Under the pieces are notes generated by a model, which ran no database searches, had not been told where the DNA came from, and worked only from the letters and a program-made list of their open reading frames with translations. From JBFXIE01 sp050176255 (GTDB taxonomy: Bacteria; Pseudomonadota; Gammaproteobacteria; Burkholderiales; Burkholderiaceae_C), in NCBI RefSeq assembly GCF_050176255.1, contig NZ_JBFXIE010000006.1: a DNA stretch of 64,000 bases. The stretch is one strand, 5' to 3'. The position numbers and the translations under genes were made by a program. Shown in pieces: positions 15,660 to 23,409 of this stretch. Numbering within the stretch: position 1 is the stretch's first letter; every line of letters starts with the position of its first letter.

Positions 15660-16475
15660 TGCGTTGGCTACGGTGCACCAGCCGGGCGAGCTGTCGTTAC
15701 CGTACAGCGCCGTCACGCCCTGTGCGCGCAGCCGCTGGCGGGCCAGTGCCGCCAGGTCTGCCATGAACTTGCCTGCGCTGCCATGCGGCCGGAAGTGCGC
15801 CGCGGCCAACGGGTCGGCCGCGCAAAATGCCTCACGCACTTCAGGGCCCACCTCGAAAGCCGCCGGGCCTATGCATGGCCCCAGCCAGGCCATTACATCA
15901 CCGGGGGACACTTTTTCGTCGATCCGGTTTGATTCACTGGTGTGTGATTCGCTGCGAATGGCCTCAAGCGCTTTGTCTGCCTGTACCGGAGCCCGTAATG
16001 ACCGCAAGGTCGCCTCCAGCACGCCGCCGGACAATCCGCGCCAGCCCGCATGTGCCGCAGCCACCTGCGTGCCGGCGCGGTTGGTGAACAGCACCGGCAG
16101 GCAGTCCGCCACCATCACGATGCAGGCCACGCCCGCCGCCTGGGTGGTGCAGGCATCAGCGTCCAGCCCGTTGGGCGTGCGGGCATCCAGCGGCTGCACC
16201 GCCGTGCCGTGCACCTGGCGCAGATACACCGCACGCACCGGTGCGCCGCCATGATCCAGCGCGCGCTGCAACACGGCCCAGTTGGTTTGAACGGCGGCTG
16301 GATCGTCACCCACGTGGTGGCCCAGGTTGAGATGGTCATAAGGCGGGGCGCTCACACCGCCGCTGCGTGTGGTGCACAGCGCGCGCACCGGGGCAGGCAC
16401 GGGCCAGTCGGGCACCAGCCAGTCGTGCGTTGCAGCGTGGGATACCAAAGGGACAGGCGGCACAGGGGGCGTCAT
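15576..16475 (-). CDS. pgeF: PgeF/YfiH-family purine nucleoside phosphorylase (peptidoglycan editing factor)
   Basis: Zinc-containing protein of the former 'multicopper polyphenol oxidase' family. Members are cytosolic purine nucleoside phosphorylases/deaminases, and in E. coli PgeF safeguards muropeptide composition. The metal ligands are present: His89 in RQVHG, Cys124 in VADCLP, and His142 in AAHAGWRG. It has 299 aa against the usual 240-260. Part of the excess is residues about 163-189 between VLEATLRSL and PGDVMAWLGP, a linker-like insertion containing a sequence related to the dispersed repeat. The gene ends inside the convergent membrane-protein gene. Confidence 0.87.
   Translation of the reverse strand: MTPPVPPVPLVSHAATHDWLVPDWPVPAPVRALCTTRSGGVSAPPYDHLNLGHHVGDDPAAVQTNWAVLQRALDHGGAPVRAVYLRQVHGTAVQPLDARTPNGLDADACTTQAAGVACIVMVADCLPVLFTNRAGTQVAAAHAGWRGLSGGVLEATLRSLRAPVQADKALEAIRSESHTSESNRIDEKVSPGDVMAWLGPCIGPAAFEVGPEVREAFCAADPLAAAHFRPHGSAGKFMADLAALARQRLRAQGVTALYGNDSSPGWCTVANASRFFSYRRDNAVLGGSGRMAACIWLAG
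15955..15983 (+). repeat. Partial dispersed-repeat match inside pgeF
   Basis: Plus-strand gaatggcctcaagcgctttg resembles the end arm of the family (aatggcctccagcgcttg) and encodes ADKALEAI of the PgeF insertion. Only one arm is recognisable, so this is tentative. Confidence 0.4.
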
Positions 16476-16481
16476 GGCTTC

Positions 16482-17150
16482 TCAGGACTCGGCGTCCGGA
16501 CAGGACGACGGCTGGGCGCGCTGGAATGCCGGCAGCTGCATGCATGCATCAAACGCGGCCATGGTGCGCGGCAGGCCGTCCATGTCCACGTTGAAGCGCC
16601 TGCCATTGAAGATTTGCGGCACCAGACAGCAGTCAGCCAGCGTGGGCGTGTCGCCCCAGCACAGGCGCGATGGCGCCAGCCCGGCGGCGACGCGCTCGCC
16701 TTCCAGCAGCGCCAGCTGGCGCTCAAAGGCCTCCAGCCCGTTGCGCACCCAGTGGGCGTACCAGGCGTCCTTGGCGGCGTCGGTCACCTGCAGCTGGTGC
16801 TTGAGGTACTTGAGCACCCGCAAATTGTTGAGGGGGTGGATCTCGCAGGCGACCATCTGCGCCAGCGCCCGCACCCGCGCGCGCGCCAGTGCATCGGCGG
16901 GCAGCAAGGGCGGCTGCGGGTGGGTCTCGTCCAGGTACTCGATGATTGCCATGGACTGCGTGAGCAGGTGGCCCTCGTCGGTCTGCAACGCTGGCACCAG
17001 GGCATCGCCCATGCGGCTGGCGTAACCGGGCGCCAGGTGCTCCGTCTTGGCCAATTGCACCGACTGATAGTCATAGGGCAGGCCCTTGACCTCCAGCGCA
17101 ATGCGCACGCGAAACGATGCAGAGGATCGAAAAAAGTTGTAGAGCTTCAT
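16482..17150 (-). CDS. maiA: Maleylacetoacetate/maleylpyruvate isomerase, zeta-class glutathione transferase
   Basis: Glutathione-dependent cis-trans isomerase of 222 aa. The N-terminal thioredoxin-like domain begins MKLYNFFRSSASFRVRIAL, with the zeta-class SSxS active-site motif at about 9-12. QSMAIIEYLDE binds glutathione, and the all-helical C-terminal domain carries ADCCLVPQIFN. It faces a fumarylacetoacetate-hydrolase-family gene 115 bp away, so together they could isomerise and then cleave a ring-fission product from tyrosine/homogentisate or gentisate degradation. Which substrate is used cannot be read from sequence. The ATG at 17150 matches the family start. Confidence 0.9.
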   Translation of the reverse strand: MKLYNFFRSSASFRVRIALEVKGLPYDYQSVQLAKTEHLAPGYASRMGDALVPALQTDEGHLLTQSMAIIEYLDETHPQPPLLPADALARARVRALAQMVACEIHPLNNLRVLKYLKHQLQVTDAAKDAWYAHWVRNGLEAFERQLALLEGERVAAGLAPSRLCWGDTPTLADCCLVPQIFNGRRFNVDMDGLPRTMAAFDACMQLPAFQRAQPSSCPDAES

Positions 17151-17265
17151 GCGACCGCAGCATAAGCCAAGCAGCCCCGCAGGAATGGCAACGACTGCCC
17201 GCAGCCAGCCCTGCTGCCGTGGCACACTGCCTGCCTCTTCACACCGCTGCACGACTGCCACCACC

Positions 17266-17961
17266 ATGAGCCATGTGATCCCCCCCGTCCCCCAGGCCAG
17301 CGTACCCGTCGCGGGCTCCGGACAGCGCTTCCCGGTGCACCGCATCTATTGCGTGGGCCGCAACTATGCCGAGCACGCCAAGGAAATGGGCTTCACCGGA
17401 CGCGAGCCGCCGTTTTTCTTCATGAAGCCGGCCGATGCCGTGCTGCCCGTGGGCGCGGGCGAAACAGGCCAGATGCCCTACCCCTCCCTCACCCAGGACT
17501 TGCACCACGAGATCGAGCTGGTGGTGGCCATCGGCAAGGGTGGCAAGAACATTGCCGCGGCCGACGCGCTAGACCACGTCTGGGGTTACGCCGTGGGCCT
17601 GGACATGACGCGCCGCGACCTGCAGGGCGAGATGAAAAAGCAGGGCCGCCCCTGGTGCATCGGCAAGGGCTTTGACGCCAGCGCGCCCATCGGCCCCATC
17701 ACGCCCGCAGCGCAGGCGGGCGACGTGGCCAACGCGGGCATCTGGCTGCAGGTCAATGGCGCGGACCGCCAGCGCAGCAACGTCAGCCAGCTGATCTGGA
17801 ACATTGCGGAGACCATCGAGCATCTGTCGGCTGCCTGGCAACTGCAACCTGGCGACCTGATCTTCACCGGCACGCCCGAAGGCGTGGGCGCAGTCGTGCG
17901 CAGCGACGTACTGGAGGGCGGCATCGACGGCCTGGGCACGCTGCGCGTGGCTATCACCTGA
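17266..17961 (+). CDS. Fumarylacetoacetate hydrolase family protein (fumarylpyruvate hydrolase-like)
   Basis: Metal-dependent C-C hydrolase or decarboxylase of 231 aa, the short single-domain form. The metal-binding acids are in LHHEIELVVAIG (E-x-E), followed by GYAVGLDMTRRDLQ, KGFDASAPIGP, and FTGTPEGVGAV near the end. The length and the KQGRPWCIGKGFD segment resemble fumarylpyruvate hydrolases of the gentisate pathway. It is divergent from the maiA-like gene, which would supply fumarylpyruvate. The start at 17266 was chosen because the sequence before it is not family-like. Confidence 0.88.
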   Translation: MSHVIPPVPQASVPVAGSGQRFPVHRIYCVGRNYAEHAKEMGFTGREPPFFFMKPADAVLPVGAGETGQMPYPSLTQDLHHEIELVVAIGKGGKNIAAADALDHVWGYAVGLDMTRRDLQGEMKKQGRPWCIGKGFDASAPIGPITPAAQAGDVANAGIWLQVNGADRQRSNVSQLIWNIAETIEHLSAAWQLQPGDLIFTGTPEGVGAVVRSDVLEGGIDGLGTLRVAIT

Positions 17962-17967
17962 AGTCTC

Positions 17968-18025
17968 ATTTGCTATCATAAAGATAGCTTATAGCGCTTT
18001 GTTTGCAATGGCTGCCGGCTTTTTC
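17968..18025 (+). repeat. Dispersed repeat copy between FAH-family and Nudix genes
   Basis: Reads tttgctatcataaagatagc then ttatagcgctttgtttgcaa, a diverged forward copy of the family (tgctat...atagctgNNagcgctt). It fills most of the 81-bp gap between the two genes. Confidence 0.55.
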
Positions 18026-18042
18026 ACTAAAAAACCATCCCA

Positions 18043-18591
18043 ATGACCTTCCGCCGCCCCACCAAGCACTGCCGCGAATGCGGCACGGCCGTGGCCTACC
18101 GTCTGCCCGATGACGGCGACACCCGCGAGCGCGCCGTGTGCCCCGCCTGCGGCACCATCCATTACGAGAACCCGCTGGTCGTCGTGGGCACCGTGCCGGT
18201 GCTGGACGACCGCGTGCTGCTGTGCAAGCGCAACATCGAGCCGCGCCGGGGCAAGTGGACGCTGCCCGCGGGCTTCATGGAGCTGAACGAGACCACCAGC
18301 GAGGGCGCGGCGCGCGAGACTGACGAGGAAGCCGGTGCCCAGATCCAGATGGGCCCGCTGTTTTCGCTGCTCAACGTGCCGCAAGTCGGCCAGGTCCACA
18401 TCTTCTACCTGGCCACGCTGCTCAGCGACCGCTTTGACCCCGGCCACGAGACCATGGAAGCGCGTCTGTTCACCGAGGAAGAAATCCCCTGGGACGAGCT
18501 GTCGTTTCGCACCGTCAAGCACACGCTGGAGCGCTTCTTTGCCGACCGCCGCGCCGGGCGCTTCGGCCTGCACAGCATCGACCTCACCTGA
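18043..18591 (+). CDS. Nudix hydrolase with N-terminal zinc ribbon
   Basis: A 182-residue pyrophosphohydrolase. An N-terminal zinc ribbon uses Cys10, Cys13, Cys33 and Cys36 (CREC...CPAC). The Nudix box GFMELNETTSEGAARETDEE, followed by AG, fits GX5EX7REUXEEXGU. The zinc ribbon plus Nudix arrangement recalls NudC-type NADH pyrophosphatases, but the protein is shorter than NudC, so the substrate (ADP-ribose, NADH or another nucleotide) is open. It converges with the MFS gene, with only 15 bp between stops. Confidence 0.88.
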   Translation: MTFRRPTKHCRECGTAVAYRLPDDGDTRERAVCPACGTIHYENPLVVVGTVPVLDDRVLLCKRNIEPRRGKWTLPAGFMELNETTSEGAARETDEEAGAQIQMGPLFSLLNVPQVGQVHIFYLATLLSDRFDPGHETMEARLFTEEEIPWDELSFRTVKHTLERFFADRRAGRFGLHSIDLT

Positions 18592-18606
18592 GCGTGGGCT
18601 AAACGC

Positions 18607-19827
18607 CTAACCCGCCGGGGCACGCCGCAGGCCCAGCCCCAGCAGACACAGCAGCGCAAACGCCGCGCCCGCCCAGAAGGTGGCTTGCGGGCCCACCGTA
18701 TCCCACAGCAGCCCGGCCACCACGCTGGCCGCCAGCATGGCCAGGCCGCTGGCCAGGTGGAACACGCCGTAGGCCGTGCCGCGCAGGTCGGGCGGCGTGG
18801 CGTCGGCCACCATGGTGGCCAGCAGGCCCTGCGTCATGCCCATGTGAATGCCCCATACGGCCACGCCCGCGATCACCACGCTCCAGTGCTGGGCCGTGGC
18901 TAGCAATACGTCAGCCACGATCAGCACCACCAGGCCCCAGGCCAGCAGCTGCCTGTGCCCCATGCGGTCCGACAGCTTGCCAAACGGATAGGCGGCGGCG
19001 GCATAGACCATATTCATGGCCACCATGACCAGCGGCACCAGCGCCATGGCAATGCCGATCTGCTGGGCGCGCAGCACCAGAAATGCCTCACTGAAACGCG
19101 CCAGCGTGAACACGGCGCCCACGGCCACCACCCACCAGTACGCCGGCCCCAGACGGCGGATGTTCTCGCGCCGTATGGGGTTGGTGCGGCGCGTGCCTTC
19201 GCGCTGCTGGGGCTCGCGCACGCCCAGGGCCAGCACCGCCACTGCCAGCAGGCCCGGCACCACGGCCACCCAGAACACGGCGCGAAAGTCGCCTGCCCAC
19301 AGCAGCATCAGGCCCGCGGCCAGCAAAGGCCCGACAAAGGCACCTACCGTATCCAGCGACTGGCGCAGCCCGAAGGCGGCGCCGCGCACCTCGGGCGGGG
19401 TCACGTCGGCCACCAGCGCATCGCGCGGTGCGCCACGTATGCCCTTGCCCACGCGGTCGATGAGGCGCGCCGCCACGATCAGGCCCGCACCCTGCGCCAC
19501 GGCAAACAGTGGCTTGGTGAAGGCCCCCAGCGCATAGCCCAGCAGCGCCAGGCCCTTGCGCCGACCCAGGTAGTCGCTAAGCGTGCCCGAAAACACTTTG
19601 ACGATCAGCGCCGTGGCCTCGGCCAGGCCTTCGATGAACCCCACCACCAGCACCGACATGCCCAGCGCCCCCACCATGAACATGGGCAGCAAGCTGTGGA
19701 TCATCTCGGAAGAGATGTCCATCAGCATGCTGACGAGGCCCAGCGCCCAGACGGCTGGCGGTATGCGCGGCGGAACTGGCGATGAGGGCGATGAGGGCGA
19801 TGGCTGTGGCGTGTGGGGTGTTGGCAT
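18607..19827 (-). CDS. Major facilitator superfamily transporter
   Basis: Integral membrane transporter of 406 aa with about 12 hydrophobic segments. MFS loop motifs are visible: GTLSDYLGRRKGLALLGYAL after helix 2 and GKLSDRMGHRQLLAWG in the second half. RVGKGIRGAPRDALVADVTP and SLDTVGAFVGPLLA are typical of a subgroup of uncharacterised MFS proteins found in proteobacteria. The N-terminal 25 residues are Pro/Ser-rich with a small SPS repeat. The substrate is unknown. It is the last gene of a minus-strand block, 27 bp after the PBP1A gene. Confidence 0.85.
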   Translation of the reverse strand: MPTPHTPQPSPSSPSSPVPPRIPPAVWALGLVSMLMDISSEMIHSLLPMFMVGALGMSVLVVGFIEGLAEATALIVKVFSGTLSDYLGRRKGLALLGYALGAFTKPLFAVAQGAGLIVAARLIDRVGKGIRGAPRDALVADVTPPEVRGAAFGLRQSLDTVGAFVGPLLAAGLMLLWAGDFRAVFWVAVVPGLLAVAVLALGVREPQQREGTRRTNPIRRENIRRLGPAYWWVVAVGAVFTLARFSEAFLVLRAQQIGIAMALVPLVMVAMNMVYAAAAYPFGKLSDRMGHRQLLAWGLVVLIVADVLLATAQHWSVVIAGVAVWGIHMGMTQGLLATMVADATPPDLRGTAYGVFHLASGLAMLAASVVAGLLWDTVGPQATFWAGAAFALLCLLGLGLRRAPAG

Positions 19828-19854
19828 GGAGCGGCGACCGGATCAGCAGAGTTA

Positions 19855-22353
19855 TCAGCGAGTTTCGCCGATAACCGGCGTACCGTCCTGCGGCAGTGGC
19901 GCCGCCGCATCGGGCTGCGGTGCCTGCGGCTCATTCACCCACACGGGCGGCTGCGCTGGCTGCGGGGCGCGCGGCATGACCTGCTGCAGGGGCACCAGCG
20001 GCGCTTCGGTGATCTCCGGGCGGCTTTCGGGCGACGGATTGCCCGCCTGCGACGAAGACTCTGGCAACGGCGCAGCATCCTGCGGCGCGGGCTGCGCGAC
20101 AGGCGGCACCGATGGCCGGGGCGCTGGCGCGCCCGCCGGGCCGGCCTGCTCACCCGTGGGGCGACCAAACAGGTCATAGACCCAGTTGCGCAGCGTGCCA
20201 GTGGCCGTGGCGATCCAGGAGCTTTCTTCCTCGTCGATGAACCGCTCGCCCGCGTCGATGAGCTTGCCGCGCAGTGCCTGGCGGAACACCTCGCCCACCA
20301 TGGGCAGCGCGCTGTGCGCGCCCTGCCCCCAGTAGTCGCTGCGCAGCGTGATGCGCCCGTCATTGAAGCCCGCCCAGGCGCCGGCCACCAGCTGCGGATG
20401 CATCAGGATGAACCAGCCATCGGTGTTGTCCTGCGTGGTGCCGGTCTTGCCCGCCACGTCGGCCGTGATGCCGTAGCGGCTGCGTATGGCCCGGCCCGTG
20501 CCCTGGTCCACTGCGCCGCGCAGGGCGTCGCGCAGTTGCTGGGCAGCGGTGATGCCCAGCGCGCGCTCGGGCGATGCGGGTTTGAACTCCTCCAGCAGCT
20601 TGCCGTGCTTGTCCTCGATGCGCGTGATCACCCGGGGTGCCAGGTAGCGCCCGCCGTTGGCGATGGTGCCGTAGGCGGCCACCATCTCCTTGAGCGTGAC
20701 CGGGCTGGTGCCCAGGGCCAGTGCGGGCACGGCATCGAGCTCGGATTCGCGCACGCCCATGGCGCGGGCCAGCTGCGCCACGCGCGCTGGCCCCACTTTG
20801 TGCATCAGCTGCGCGGTGATGGTGTTCTTGGAGTACGCCAGCCCGTCGCGCAGCGTCATGGGCTCCTCGCTGGGTGGCGTGCGGCCGTCCGTGGGGCGCC
20901 AGACTTGCTTGCCGCCCAGGGGGATTTCGACGGCCGTGTCCAGCAAGGTGTCGGTGGGCTGCAAGCCCATGGCAAAGGCCGCGCCGTACACAAAGGGCTT
21001 GAAGGTGGAGCCGGGCTGGCGGCGCGCGGCCTGCACATGGTCGAAGGGGTCGCTTGAATAGTCGCGGCTGCCCACCCAGGCCAGCACTGCGCCGCTGCGC
21101 GGGTCCATGGCCATGAAGCCTGCCTGCACGCGGGTCTTGGACTGGCGCAGCTGGCGCAAAAAGTCTCTGTCCTCCAGCAGTTCGCGCAGCGCGTCGCCCG
21201 GCGCAGCGCCCGCGGCCACGGCTTTTTCGTACTGCGGGGATTCGCGCACCAGCTGCTGCACCAGCGCGCTCTTGTCCCCCCAGGCGCTGCGCGGCGCCCA
21301 GGCGCTGCGCGGCGCCCAGGCGCCATCGGCCACGCCCTGCAACGCCCTGCCCTGCTGCTGCACGGCCTGATTGGCCATTTCCTGCAGGCGCGCGTCGATG
21401 GTGGTGCGGATCACCAGCCCGTCAGAGTACAGGCTGTAGCCGTTGCGGTCGGCCCAGTCGATGAGCTGGCGGCGAAGCTGCTGCGCCAGGTGCGGGGCCA
21501 GGCCAGCCACCTCGGACTGGCGCTCGAAGCGGATGCGCAGCGGCCGCTTGATCAGCCGCTCGTACTCGGCCTGCGACAGCTTGCCGCGCTTGGCCATCTG
21601 CGCCAGCACGGTGTTGCGCCTGGCTTGGGCGCGCTCGGGGTTGAGCACCGGGTTGTAGTAGGCCGTGCCCTTGAGCATGCCGATCAGCGTGGCGCTTTCC
21701 AGCACGTTGAGCTTGTCGGCCGATTTGTCGAAATACGTGCGCGCCGCCATCTCGATGCCGTAGGCGTTGTAGAGAAAGGGCACCGTGTTCAGGTAGGTCT
21801 CCAGGATCTCGTCCTTGGAGTACAGCGCCTCGATCTTCAGCGCGGTGATGGCCTCCTTGATCTTGCGCGTGAGCGTGGGCGCGCGGCCGATGTCCTCGGG
21901 GTAGAGGTTGCGCGCCAGTTGCTGGGTGATGGTGGAGCCGCCCTGCCGGTCGCCGCCCACAGTGCGCACCACAGCCGACAGCGTGCGCCGCCAGTCCAAC
22001 CCGAAGTGGTCGTAAAAACGGTGGTCCTCGGTGGCGATCAGCGCATCGACCACCGGCGGGGCTATGGATTCCAGCGCCACCCACTCGCGGTTCACCCAGC
22101 GGTATTCGGCCAGCAGTCGCCCGTCGGCAGAGACCAGCTGCGCGGGCTGGTCGCTCTTGGCCTTGCGAATGTCGCTGATGGCGGGCGTGAACGGCACCAG
22201 CGCCAGCACGTACAGCACGCCGGCCAGCGCCAGCGCGCCCAGCAGCCACACCAGGCCGTGGGCGGATATCCAGCGCTCGGGGCGGCGTGCCAGCTTTGCC
22301 AATGCGGGCCGCAGCACGGCCCAGCGGGCATGCAGGGATGCGAAGACAGTCAT
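19855..22353 (-). CDS. mrcA: Bifunctional penicillin-binding protein 1A
   Basis: Class A PBP of 832 aa that polymerises glycan strands and cross-links peptides outside the inner membrane. A membrane anchor lies at about 32-54. The glycosyltransferase domain has EDHRFYDHFGLD (Glu109) and QQLARNLYP. The transpeptidase domain has STFK (Ser449), SKN (Ser508) and KTGT (Lys636). The C-terminal 100 residues are Pro/Ala/Gln-rich and probably disordered. An 18-bp tandem repeat inside the gene encodes APRSAW twice in the linker between the catalytic domains. It lies 105 bp downstream of the patatin-like gene. Confidence 0.95.
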   Translation of the reverse strand: MTVFASLHARWAVLRPALAKLARRPERWISAHGLVWLLGALALAGVLYVLALVPFTPAISDIRKAKSDQPAQLVSADGRLLAEYRWVNREWVALESIAPPVVDALIATEDHRFYDHFGLDWRRTLSAVVRTVGGDRQGGSTITQQLARNLYPEDIGRAPTLTRKIKEAITALKIEALYSKDEILETYLNTVPFLYNAYGIEMAARTYFDKSADKLNVLESATLIGMLKGTAYYNPVLNPERAQARRNTVLAQMAKRGKLSQAEYERLIKRPLRIRFERQSEVAGLAPHLAQQLRRQLIDWADRNGYSLYSDGLVIRTTIDARLQEMANQAVQQQGRALQGVADGAWAPRSAWAPRSAWGDKSALVQQLVRESPQYEKAVAAGAAPGDALRELLEDRDFLRQLRQSKTRVQAGFMAMDPRSGAVLAWVGSRDYSSDPFDHVQAARRQPGSTFKPFVYGAAFAMGLQPTDTLLDTAVEIPLGGKQVWRPTDGRTPPSEEPMTLRDGLAYSKNTITAQLMHKVGPARVAQLARAMGVRESELDAVPALALGTSPVTLKEMVAAYGTIANGGRYLAPRVITRIEDKHGKLLEEFKPASPERALGITAAQQLRDALRGAVDQGTGRAIRSRYGITADVAGKTGTTQDNTDGWFILMHPQLVAGAWAGFNDGRITLRSDYWGQGAHSALPMVGEVFRQALRGKLIDAGERFIDEEESSWIATATGTLRNWVYDLFGRPTGEQAGPAGAPAPRPSVPPVAQPAPQDAAPLPESSSQAGNPSPESRPEITEAPLVPLQQVMPRAPQPAQPPVWVNEPQAPQPDAAAPLPQDGTPVIGETR
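21281..21324 (-). repeat. 18-bp in-frame tandem repeat in the PBP1A gene
   Basis: The unit caggcgctgcgcggcgcc occurs twice head to tail and a third time in part. It is a multiple of three, so gain or loss of a unit would change the linker length by six residues (APRSAW) without a frameshift. Confidence 0.9.
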
Positions 22354-22359
22354 AAAAAT

Positions 22360-22432
22360 TCAGGTAAAAAATGCCTGCAGAGCCCGTTTGTCAGGCGCCA
22401 GCAGCTACACATACAGGAGCAATTGAACAGCT
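22360..22432 (-). repeat. Degenerate dispersed repeat between patatin-like and PBP1A genes
   Basis: The plus strand has tgcctgcagagcccgtttgt followed by caggcgccagcagctacac, resembling the reverse orientation of the family (gcctNcagcgc...gcgcNNgcagctat). It occupies most of the 105-bp gap. Confidence 0.4.
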
Positions 22433-22458
22433 CATCGCGCGCACCACAAGCCGCGACA

Positions 22459-23409
22459 TCAGCCCATGAACCGCCGCAGCTGGGGCAAGCTGGCCTGGGC
22501 GGCGCGGCGACCCTCGGCAATGGCCTCATCGGCGCGGTGAAAGTCCAGCAGGCCCAGTTGCGCCAGGCGCGGGGCAATCACCACCTCGGGCGGGTCGCCA
22601 GCCATGCGGCTGCGTGTGATGCGCATCTGCATGATGTTGACACTGGTCATCACCACGTCCAGCACCGACGGCCTGGGCGGCGGTGCCTCGCCGCTGGCGG
22701 GCGCCCAGAACTTCAGGCGGCGCATCCAGTCACCGTTGCGGGCGAGTTCGATCGCGGGTTCGGGCGGAAGTTCTGCCACTGCGCCCTGCGCCCGCTGCGC
22801 CTCCGGCTCACGCATCAGCGCCAGCGGATACATGTGGCGGTGCACGATGTCAGAGTTCAAATCCACGGCAATGACGATGTCTGCCCCCATCGCCCGCGCC
22901 AGCGACGCGGGCACCGGGTTGACCAGCCCGCCATCGACCAGCAGCCGCCCGTCGCCCGTCGCCACCGGCGTGAACAGCCCCGGCAGCGCGATGGACGCGC
23001 GCACCGCATCGGCAATCGAGCCTTCGCGCAGCCAGACCTCGGCGCCAGAGTGCAGGTCGGTGGCCACCGCGCCAAAAGGCAGGGGCGACGACTCGATGTC
23101 AAAGTCGGCAAAGTTGCGTCGCCAGAAGGCAATCAGCTTATCGCCCTTGAGCATGCCGCCCGCCAGGTTGAAGTCCATGAAACCAAACACGTCGCGCAGG
23201 CCCAGGCTTAGCACCCAGTCGGCAAAACGCTCCAGCTCGCCCGCCGCGTAGGCCGCACCCACCAGCGCGCCGATGGACGAGCCGCACACCACGTCCAGCC
23301 GCACGCCTTCTTCGCGCAGCGCCTGCAGCACGCCAATATGCGCCCAGCCACGCGCAGAGCCGCTGCCCAGCGCCAGGCCCAGCCGCGGGGTGCGGCGGGT
23401 CAGTGCCAT
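22459..23409 (-). CDS. Patatin-like phospholipase family protein (RssA-like)
   Basis: A 316-residue Ser-Asp dyad hydrolase. GLALGSGSARGWAHIGVL forms the oxyanion loop, GSSIG holds the nucleophile Ser45, and VDGGLVNPVP holds the catalytic Asp. No signal peptide is present. Cytosolic patatin-like proteins of this size (RssA type) are thought to act on phospholipids, but the substrate is unknown. Its ATG directly abuts the ligA stop codon (no intervening base), implying translational coupling with ligA. Confidence 0.88.
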   Translation of the reverse strand: MALTRRTPRLGLALGSGSARGWAHIGVLQALREEGVRLDVVCGSSIGALVGAAYAAGELERFADWVLSLGLRDVFGFMDFNLAGGMLKGDKLIAFWRRNFADFDIESSPLPFGAVATDLHSGAEVWLREGSIADAVRASIALPGLFTPVATGDGRLLVDGGLVNPVPASLARAMGADIVIAVDLNSDIVHRHMYPLALMREPEAQRAQGAVAELPPEPAIELARNGDWMRRLKFWAPASGEAPPPRPSVLDVVMTSVNIMQMRITRSRMAGDPPEVVIAPRLAQLGLLDFHRADEAIAEGRRAAQASLPQLRRFMG

